This document shows positions 58,041 to 64,000 of a DNA stretch of 64,000 bases, piece after piece. This DNA is from Candidatus Nitrosotenuis chungbukensis (lineage in GTDB: Archaea; Thermoproteota; Nitrososphaeria; Nitrososphaerales; Nitrosopumilaceae), in assembly GCF_000685395.1 (NCBI RefSeq), contig NZ_AVSQ01000013.1:1-64000 (forward strand), in the 5' to 3' direction. The notes beneath the pieces were generated by a model that was not told the DNA's origin, searched no databases, and worked only from the letters and a program-made list of their open reading frames with translations. The translations under genes and the position numbers were made by a program. Every line of letters begins with the position of its first letter. The stretch's first letter is position 1.

Positions 58041-59212
58041 ATAGTGTTTTTCTGTTTCCTTGACACTCTTAGTATCTCCACAGACGTAACTTCCCGCAGT
58101 TCCTGCGGTATGTTCAAACAATTAGAATTCAAATCGGCTCCACAAATTTCTAAACCCTTTTTCAAAATATTAATACTTGCATTATGATCTCTGTCAAGCA
58201 TCAAACCACAGATATTGCATTTGTGGATTCTAACTGCAAGTGATTTTGGTACTGCATTACCGCATCTTGAACAGTCCACAGTTGTATTTTTCGCCGTAAC
58301 CTCAATTAACATACATTTGTAGTCAAGCATATTTGTGAATGTGCCCCAACCGGAATCGAGTATTTTTCGCACCAGAAAGTGATTTTTTACCATGTTTAGT
58401 TTTTGTAATCTTTCCACAAACACTACATCGTATTTTTTTGCATATTTTGTTGATAGTTTGTGCAAAAAGTCCTTACGTCTATTTCTAATTCTCTCGTGAA
58501 TTATCTGATAGAATTTTATTGCTTTTTTTCTATTCTGTGATCCAATCTTGCGCCTCGCTATCTTTCGTTGAATTCTTGCAAGCGGTTTGAGCATTTTTTT
58601 AAGATTTAATGGGTTTGGTGTTACAAATCCATCAGAGTCATACACAAAATTTTTGATCCCGACATCAATTCCCACTGATTCTGAAAGATGAATTTCTGGT
58701 AGTACTACATCAACGTCGCAAGTAACACATGTATGCCATTTCCCTGACTTTGATTTTGAAACAATAACCTGTTTAATGTGGCCGTTAATTTCTCTATGTT
58801 TTCTGATTTCAATGTATCCTATTTTTGATAACCACAGAAGATTCACGCTTCCATGTTTTTCAAATTTGTATCCTGATTGGTTGTAAGTAAAAGTACGATA
58901 TTGATCATATTTGACAAATCCTATCTTGCCTACTTTGTATCCTTTTTTATTTAATTCAATTATTGATTTTTGAGCTGCGTCCAACTTAGTGGATATCATC
59001 TGTAGCATTTTAGCATGGTAATTGTAAAGCCACGATTCCTGCTGTTTTAACTCAGTCAGCATGTAGTTTAAGTCGTTTCTTGATACAAATCCATTTTGTA
59101 CATGTTCTACAAATTTGTTGTATACCCATCTACATACGTCTAAGTTATTTTGCAATCTCTTTTGTTGTTGTGGATTTGGATACAAGCGGAATTTGTAATT
59201 TCTTACACTCAA
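58022..59212 (-). CDS. tnpB: TnpB, IS200/IS605-type RNA-guided nuclease (no tnpA)
   Basis: 396 aa. N-terminal KFRLYPNPQQQKRLQNNLDV, RuvC I GIDVGIKNFVYDSDG (Asp), RuvC II VVFVERLQKLNM (Glu), zinc finger CSRCG...CNICG and RuvC III LMLDRDHNASINILKKG (Asp): catalytic D-E-D complete, so likely active. TnpB proteins cut DNA guided by an RNA made from the element's right end. No TnpA transposase is present, so the element is of the solo (IS1341-like) type. Starts at TTG (MSVRNYKF). Confidence 0.9.
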   Translation of the reverse strand: MSVRNYKFRLYPNPQQQKRLQNNLDVCRWVYNKFVEHVQNGFVSRNDLNYMLTELKQQESWLYNYHAKMLQMISTKLDAAQKSIIELNKKGYKVGKIGFVKYDQYRTFTYNQSGYKFEKHGSVNLLWLSKIGYIEIRKHREINGHIKQVIVSKSKSGKWHTCVTCDVDVVLPEIHLSESVGIDVGIKNFVYDSDGFVTPNPLNLKKMLKPLARIQRKIARRKIGSQNRKKAIKFYQIIHERIRNRRKDFLHKLSTKYAKKYDVVFVERLQKLNMVKNHFLVRKILDSGWGTFTNMLDYKCMLIEVTAKNTTVDCSRCGNAVPKSLAVRIHKCNICGLMLDRDHNASINILKKGLEICGADLNSNCLNIPQELREVTSVEILRVSRKQKNTIGFIRR

Positions 59213-59338
59213 TATTCTCTTGTTTGAGTATGTGATTCTACATCTAAAACCGTTATGATCGAAAATGATCTAACTTGATGTGCGATCTACTCCCATGCAT
59301 CTTTAAAATAGGTGAATAATTTACTTATAATTGCATAG

Positions 59339-60043
59339 TTGTTTCAAAAAGAAATTGAAGAATCTCTGCAGCTTTTAGAAAAGAATTGGCAAATTGATCC
59401 TGTACTCAAGGACTTTGTGCTTGGAAAGCGCACAGATGTTTCTGATTACCCAATAAAAGTAAAGGATGTGATATTTCACATTCCGTATCTATTAAATGAA
59501 AAAAAATTCATTTTGTGGAAATGCTTTTGGCCTGACTGCCACAACTGCTGTGACCGACAGGGAAGACTGCCTCTTACATCAGATGACTTGGTTACTATTG
59601 GCAAGGGACTAAAGTACCAAAAAACATCTGACTTTATCAAAAAAGAAACACTAATCGCGACATGGCAGGAGGCGGGACCGACATCAACTAATACCATAAT
59701 GACGTCGATTAACCTAAAACGAAAATCAGATGAAACCGAGGCAGACGATGGAACTCATATCTCGTGCAGGTTTCTCAATAAGGAAGGTGGATGTTCTATG
59801 CATCCTGATAGGCCTGGCGTGTGCTATTTGTATCCGTTTTCAACGTGGCTTGAAAATGACAATGGGAGGGCACGCGTGCACTCGACGTTTCAGTTTACTG
59901 GTGACTGTCCCGGGTTTTATCTTTCTGAGACACTTGATCCGATGAAAGAAGTACTGAAAGAATACTCGATAACAATTTATGATTACAACATGAAATATAC
60001 CCGTACCACCCGGGAAGGATTTAGTCTGGCTAATTTCGTCTAG
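59339..60043 (+). CDS. YkgJ family cysteine-cluster protein
   Basis: 234 aa. Cys pattern CFWPDCHNCCDRQGRLPLT near the N-terminal third, and CRFLNKEGGCSMHPDRPGVCYLYPF near 148-172, as in YkgJ/UPF0153 proteins thought to bind an Fe-S or zinc centre. The C-terminus holds CPGFYL. Function of the family is unknown. TTG start about 33 bp after TATA-like TTTAAAATA (59302-59310). Overlaps the reductase gene by 4 bp at its end. Confidence 0.8.
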   Translation: MFQKEIEESLQLLEKNWQIDPVLKDFVLGKRTDVSDYPIKVKDVIFHIPYLLNEKKFILWKCFWPDCHNCCDRQGRLPLTSDDLVTIGKGLKYQKTSDFIKKETLIATWQEAGPTSTNTIMTSINLKRKSDETEADDGTHISCRFLNKEGGCSMHPDRPGVCYLYPFSTWLENDNGRARVHSTFQFTGDCPGFYLSETLDPMKEVLKEYSITIYDYNMKYTRTTREGFSLANFV

Positions 60044-61050
60044 GCCTTTGCCACTTTCATTAAATCTCGCATGTGGATTTCCATTCCAAAACGAGCTTCG
60101 TTCTTTTTCATGTATCTGAAAATAGACAACATGTCTCCCAGTTGTTTCAGTAAACTAAAGTCCTTACTTAGCTTACTTCGTACAAAATTAAACACCTTTC
60201 CGTAAATCTTGAAATGCTCCATTACCTCTTTTTCATATTTTTCGTTGTTCCCAAGATTCCTAACAAAAATATCTGCACATTCCATGCTTGGAATTATTCC
60301 CTCGCCTAGAAGGGGGTAGACTGTTCCAATTGATTCGCCGACTCCAACTACCTTGCCCTTGTAAAACGGCTTGCATAGATTTGGGGTAGCAAGCCTGATT
60401 GGCCTTCCGACTGTCTTGATGACTTTGCCCCCGTATTCTTTAAGGAATTTGTCGGTTTCTTCAATGTGTTTTTTCATGTAGTCTCCTGCACCAATGTGGG
60501 CAAGCTTGTCGCCAAGCGGGAAATACCAAAAGTAGCCAGTCATATTGGCAAACGGTTTTATGAAAAAGTCGTCATATGGGACTTTGCCCTCATATTCAAC
60601 TTTGTATTCGTACGTTGGTAAGAAAAAGTCCTTTTCAAGTTTTGGTAGATACACCCTGTGAAATCCGGTGCAATCAACTATTATATCAAATTCAGCTTCC
60701 AAGTCCTCAAGCTTCGGACTTACGCCGTAATTGACCTTGCAGCCTTTGGTGAAATCCTTGATCAGTCTAATTTTGTCATAAGTGCAAAGGCCGTGCAAAC
60801 CAATGTTGAATTTTTCTTTATTGTTCATCTCGACGTACATGTTTTTTCCGTCATGAATAACATACTTGTTAAAATCTACTCCTGATTTTGCGCACAGCTC
60901 TTCCATTCTCGGTCTACATGTGCCCCAAGCGCAAATGGAATCGTGCCTTTCCTCCGGCATTCTCTCAAATCCGACTACCTCGTGATCATGCTTTAGCCTT
61001 GAAAGTAGGTAGCTCCCGGCAACACCAATCCCGCATACTGCGATTTTCAA
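60040..61050 (-). CDS. Geranylgeranyl-reductase-like FAD oxidoreductase
   Basis: 336 aa. FAD-binding start KIAVCGIGVAGSYLLSRL (GxGxxG), then VVGFERM, FDIIVDCTGFHR, YFWYFPLGDKLAHIGAGDYMKK and GVGESIGTVYPLLGEGIIPSMECAD, typical of the GGR/lipid saturase family. Thaumarchaeal homologues may reduce membrane-lipid double bonds. I chose the TTG at 61050, with TATA-like TATTTATTA about 30 bp upstream, over the 45-residue extension to 61185, which crosses the divergent gene start. No close PxxYxWxFP match checked. Confidence 0.8.
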   Translation of the reverse strand: MKIAVCGIGVAGSYLLSRLKHDHEVVGFERMPEERHDSICAWGTCRPRMEELCAKSGVDFNKYVIHDGKNMYVEMNNKEKFNIGLHGLCTYDKIRLIKDFTKGCKVNYGVSPKLEDLEAEFDIIVDCTGFHRVYLPKLEKDFFLPTYEYKVEYEGKVPYDDFFIKPFANMTGYFWYFPLGDKLAHIGAGDYMKKHIEETDKFLKEYGGKVIKTVGRPIRLATPNLCKPFYKGKVVGVGESIGTVYPLLGEGIIPSMECADIFVRNLGNNEKYEKEVMEHFKIYGKVFNFVRSKLSKDFSLLKQLGDMLSIFRYMKKNEARFGMEIHMRDLMKVAKA

Positions 61051-61166
61051 TTCAGCTGATGTCGATTCTGACCTAATAAATACAATATCCGTCTTTCTTA
61101 TCCGGTGCCTAGACGTTTCATTATAATTCCCATACCTTAAAACGCGCAAAATTATCAAAAAAACCA

Positions 61167-61445
61167 TTGACCAGTCAAAAACCAATCAGCCTTAACCAGC
61201 AAATGATTCTGGCTGTCATGCCGTCAATCATTTCTCAAATTATCGCGTTCTATAGAATAAAAAAACTCGTAATGGGAATAATAATAGAGACTGGGGTCAT
61301 TGGGCTAATTGTTGGAATGAGCAACGTGCTACCATATCCCCACTGGCTCATACTTGCATTGGCTGTCGAATGCCTAGTTCCATTGATGTATGTAAGAAAG
61401 TGGACCATCCAGTATAATCAAGCCGTTAAATCAAAACGCGAATAA
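61167..61445 (+). CDS. Small membrane protein, 92 aa, two TM segments
   Basis: TTG-started. Membrane segments at about 13-30 (ILAVMPSIISQIIAFYRI) and 36-75 (LVMGIIIETGVIGLIVGMSN, then WLILALAVECLVPLMYV), ending in a basic tail (RKWTIQYNQAVKSKRE). No family recognised. Divergent from the reductase gene with only a short gap, so they may share a promoter region. The reductase start chosen here resolves the apparent overlap. Confidence 0.6.
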   Translation: MTSQKPISLNQQMILAVMPSIISQIIAFYRIKKLVMGIIIETGVIGLIVGMSNVLPYPHWLILALAVECLVPLMYVRKWTIQYNQAVKSKRE

Positions 61446-61553
61446 CTTCATAACCATACAGAAAATTGGCTAATCGAAATCAATGATAGTAAATTAGATC
61501 GTAGGTCAAATTTATCACTCAATTGGAAAGTTATTGAAAAAATCACAAACACA

Positions 61554-62201
61554 TTGTTGATCAAAGCAGTAAACATTCTAAAGTCAAGCAAACGTGAGGG
61601 GCGACACGAATCAGTAATAATAAAAAAACTAGTTGTATTTTTTGAGAATTTGGGATATCAGGCAGTCCCTCATGCTAGATTCAATATTGCTTGGGGAAAC
61701 ATTCTTTCCGACGTTGATTTACTGCTTTTAAAAGATGATGAAATAATCGCTGTCGAGGTAAAGTCGTCAAAGGATAATCTCAAGCGTGCAAGAAAGCAAA
61801 TTGAAAACATAAAAGATTATGTCGATTACGCGTATGTGGCAACTGATTACATCCCAAGAAAGTTCTCACTACGTAATGCTGGTCTGATATATGTAAACGG
61901 AAACGTGGTGATTCTAAAAAGATCCAAACTGCTAAGTGACGACCCAAGACTTTACAGTCTTGACTCGTTGCCAAAAAAATGCCTGTGCAGGTGGGCAAAA
62001 ACGCAAAATCAAAGATATTCTCAGAAATCAAAATTGGATCTTGCAAGCCAAATCATAAATGACTCTGACAAAGTAAAATCCAAAGTAAAGGAAATCGTCA
62101 CCTGCGGACTGAACTGTGATCATGGATGTCCAATCTGGGGTTTTGAAAAAAAATACACATGCTGTGTTACACAGCAAGTATTGTGGCCTCAAAAAAGATA
62201 A
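61554..62201 (+). CDS. PD-(D/E)xK-type nuclease-like protein with C-terminal Cys cluster
   Basis: 215 aa. Restriction-nuclease-like core: helix Glu at 19 (GRHESVIIKKL), Asp53/55 in SDVDLLLLKDD and E68-V-K70 in IIAVEVKSSKDNLKRARKQ, then DYAYVATDYIP. That is a complete D-ExK site. The C-terminal 35 residues hold CGLNCDHGCPIWGF and CCVTQQ, a possible metal site. Substrate unknown; DNA repair and defence both fit. TTG start. Upstream gap 61446-61553 shows no other feature. Confidence 0.75.
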   Translation: MLIKAVNILKSSKREGRHESVIIKKLVVFFENLGYQAVPHARFNIAWGNILSDVDLLLLKDDEIIAVEVKSSKDNLKRARKQIENIKDYVDYAYVATDYIPRKFSLRNAGLIYVNGNVVILKRSKLLSDDPRLYSLDSLPKKCLCRWAKTQNQRYSQKSKLDLASQIINDSDKVKSKVKEIVTCGLNCDHGCPIWGFEKKYTCCVTQQVLWPQKR

Positions 62202-62247
62202 CATAGCTAAACAATCCTTAAGAGCGATGATGCTGTAATTTATCGGA

Positions 62248-62532
62248 ATGGATTTTTTTCATAGAAAGAAAAAATGCGAGCAGTGTGATGAGAAATTTAC
62301 AACAGATGGTGATCTGATGCATCATGCAAGACATATTCATCATCAAACAATTGTGAATTGCACTGAATGTGGAAAAGAGTTCGTTCATGAAAAAGACCGA
62401 CTGCACCATGCAAGAAAGGAACACGACGAAAAGATGAAGAAAAGATCAAACAAAGAGTCGTTTCCTGATAAAAATGACTCGCTCCAAGATAGGGTAGACG
62501 AGCAAACCAAACACTTTAGCGACAAGCTTTGA
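62248..62532 (+). CDS. Two-finger C2H2 zinc-finger protein
   Basis: 94 aa. Two consecutive C2H2 fingers of the same spacing: C10-x2-C13-x12-H26-x4-H31 and C38-x2-C41-x12-H54-x4-H59, the eukaryote-like pattern found only in small archaeal proteins. The tail is highly charged (KMKKRSNKESFPDKNDSLQD). A DNA- or RNA-binding role is likely from the family; target unknown. Follows the nuclease-like gene by 46 bp in the same direction. Confidence 0.85.
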   Translation: MDFFHRKKKCEQCDEKFTTDGDLMHHARHIHHQTIVNCTECGKEFVHEKDRLHHARKEHDEKMKKRSNKESFPDKNDSLQDRVDEQTKHFSDKL

Positions 62533-62554
62533 ATGTTTAGATCTGTTTTTGATC

Positions 62555-64000
62555 CTATTCTATTAGGATGGCCGGCTTGAATGGCCTTGCAGTCTTAGAT
62601 TTGTTTTTTGGGTCGTACTTTGCAGGATCTGATTCAGAAAACACCTGCATTTCTACGTTAAAGTCGGCCCTGATCAATCCTGACAGTTCACTTGCAATCA
62701 ATTTCTTTTCATCAAAATCCAAAATCTCTAGTTTTATTTTTCTCAGATCAGTCGATTCTGATAAAATATCTTTTATTGTCCTCTGCACAAAGTCTGGGTT
62801 TTTCTTTATCTCTTCTGTTTCTTTGTTTGCGATCAAATCCTTCATTATTATGCCCATGTTGGTCTGACCACTCATGATTTTATCCAAGACGAAATGATAC
62901 GCCTTTGCCTTGAGCGAATCTGCCGTATAGATGGTGATCTTTTGTGGCGCAATTTTTGTTACCTTGAGAATATTTGCAATATCTCCTATGATTGATTTTA
63001 GCAGTTCCTCTGACTGTATTGCGTAGCCGTCGATTTTTTCTGATACCTGAGGCCAGCTTGACGTTGAAACCATTCCTGAGTGGCCAAGTCTTTCCCACAT
63101 CTCTTCTGCAATATGCGGTGCAAACGGGGATAGCAATGCCACTCTGATGGAATTTATCTCGTGTAAAATTCCGGAAATGTTTGTTCTTTGTTTTGCATTT
63201 ACCCTTTTCATGTACCACTGCAGGTCTGATTCAAACGAGAACAATATGTTGTGAAGTGCTTCTCGCAGCCGCATCTTTTCAATTGACGATGTGAGATCCG
63301 ATACTGCGCTATGCAGCTTGCTTTTTATCCACTTGTCTTCTGGCTCTAATTCGTTCTGCTTTCCTGGTTTCAGCTTTGTACATTCTTCTAGCAACGACTC
63401 TAGTTTGTGCTTTATTCCTGACACTGACTCTAAATTAAAGTCCGCATCCTGGAGAAGTTCTGCTGATATTATTATTGCCAGCCTGATTGGGTCTGCGCCA
63501 TAATCTCGAATCGCCTTTCGCAACGGGATGATGTTTCCCATGGACTTTGACATCTTCTTTCCGTCCATTAGGACCGAGCCGTTTACCACAATTTCCTTCG
63601 GCCAGTTTTCTTCTGGGAAAATGGCCACATGGTTCAGTATGAAAAATGTCAAATGATTCGGCACCAAATCGCGCCCTGAATGTCTCGAGTCTACTGGATA
63701 AAAATAAGAAAACTCTTTTCTGATCTGCTCGACTTTTTCTTTTGGGATTTTTGTCTTTTCTGATGCTATGTCTGAGCTGCCCTGTCCCAAAAACACGTAA
63801 TCGAAAAACTCCTGCCCTAGGCTTTCTGGTCTTATCTCGTTGTTATTGACAAATTTTACAATGACATAGTATGCCATGTAGATGACAGAATCTGAAAGGC
63901 TCTCTACTATCCAGTCCTTGTCCCACGGGAGTTTTGTTCCAAGGCCGTGCTGTCTTGCACAAGCCCTTTCCCGCAGCCACCCGATCACATAATTGAACTC
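62555..64000 (-). CDS. leuS: Leucyl-tRNA synthetase, C-terminal part (5' end off window)
   Basis: The last 482 codons of archaeal-type LeuRS, which attaches leucine to tRNA-Leu. The frame is open to the window edge. Seen: FSYFYPVDSRHSGRDLVPNHL, KMSKS as DGKKMSKSMGNIIP, DYGADPIRLAIIISAELLQDADF, and the anticodon-binding domain with PFAPHIAEEMWERLGH. The N-terminal HIGH motif and most of the editing domain lie beyond 64000. Convergent with the C2H2 gene (22-bp gap). Confidence 0.96.
   Translation of the reverse strand, partial: EFNYVIGWLRERACARQHGLGTKLPWDKDWIVESLSDSVIYMAYYVIVKFVNNNEIRPESLGQEFFDYVFLGQGSSDIASEKTKIPKEKVEQIRKEFSYFYPVDSRHSGRDLVPNHLTFFILNHVAIFPEENWPKEIVVNGSVLMDGKKMSKSMGNIIPLRKAIRDYGADPIRLAIIISAELLQDADFNLESVSGIKHKLESLLEECTKLKPGKQNELEPEDKWIKSKLHSAVSDLTSSIEKMRLREALHNILFSFESDLQWYMKRVNAKQRTNISGILHEINSIRVALLSPFAPHIAEEMWERLGHSGMVSTSSWPQVSEKIDGYAIQSEELLKSIIGDIANILKVTKIAPQKITIYTADSLKAKAYHFVLDKIMSGQTNMGIIMKDLIANKETEEIKKNPDFVQRTIKDILSESTDLRKIKLEILDFDEKKLIASELSGLIRADFNVEMQVFSESDPAKYDPKNKSKTARPFKPAILIE

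Noticed and set aside
61051-61185. 45-residue N-terminal extension of the GGR-like protein
   Set aside because: Crosses the start of the divergent membrane gene, and the FAD motif and TATA spacing support the TTG at 61050.
1-64000. CRISPR arrays
   Set aside because: No regularly spaced repeats of 24-40 bp were seen, despite the CARF-like regulator and TnpB.

Overview
The window is a gene-dense archaeal chromosome segment, almost certainly from an ammonia-oxidising thaumarchaeon (Nitrososphaerota, Nitrosopumilales side). Evidence: a single unsplit RNA polymerase A gene (A'+A'' in one ORF), three secreted proteins ending in the thaumarchaeal PEFG-CTERM signal, a two-domain multicopper oxidase next to a ZIP metal permease, archaeal-type ribosomal proteins and tRNA introns, and many TATA boxes 25-30 bases ahead of apparently leaderless ATG/GTG/TTG starts. 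By eye the base composition (about 40% GC or a little more) fits a Nitrosotenuis-like genome better than Nitrosopumilus; the genus is inference.

Layout. 1-0.85 kb: 5' part of a UvrD/PcrA-like helicase. 0.9-4.7 kb: an accessory-looking island with a CARF-like/winged-helix regulator, a divergent string of seven overlapping micro-genes, an Mrr-like nuclease fused to six tandem zinc knuckles, and a small coiled-coil gene. 4.8-8.5 kb: alcohol dehydrogenase-like protein, methyltransferase, UPF0147, Rieske protein, FAH-family hydrolase. 8.5-17.1 kb: a long leftward informational/isoprenoid gene array (Rpo10, enolase, S2, MEMO, mevalonate kinase, a small secreted protein, isopentenyl phosphate kinase, type I IPP isomerase, prenyl synthase, GluRS). 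Then tRNA-Leu, translin, an NnrE-MBL-CobT operon, GlmS, S4-S13, and a MoxR-VWA-wHTH operon.

26.6-31 kb: metal homeostasis (multicopper oxidase and ZIP permease behind a duplicated palindromic operator, then a CDF exporter with three cytoplasmic domains). 30.9-35.4 kb: large surface proteins. 35.4-42.8 kb: radical SAM protein, VIT1-like transporter, MDH, and nickel-pincer cofactor genes larB, larC and larE with a cysteine desulfurase but no larA. 42.8-45.5 kb: three PEFG-CTERM paralogues. 45.7-53.1 kb: rpoH-rpoB-rpoA. 53.2-55.5 kb: two more surface proteins, one with a near-perfect internal duplication. 55.6-57.5 kb: L30e-NusA-S12-S7. 57.5-64 kb: a tRNA-Gln that appears to carry two introns, a solo TnpB element, a YkgJ protein, a geranylgeranyl-reductase-like flavoprotein, a small nuclease, a two-finger C2H2 protein, and the 3' part of leuS.

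Most interesting for follow-up: the regulator/micro-ORF/zinc-knuckle-nuclease island; the doubly interrupted tRNA-Gln; the IPP isomerase with alanine in place of its catalytic cysteine; the paired 18-bp operators ahead of the oxidase-permease operon; and the larCE-nifS arrangement. All functional calls rest on motif recognition by eye, with no database search.
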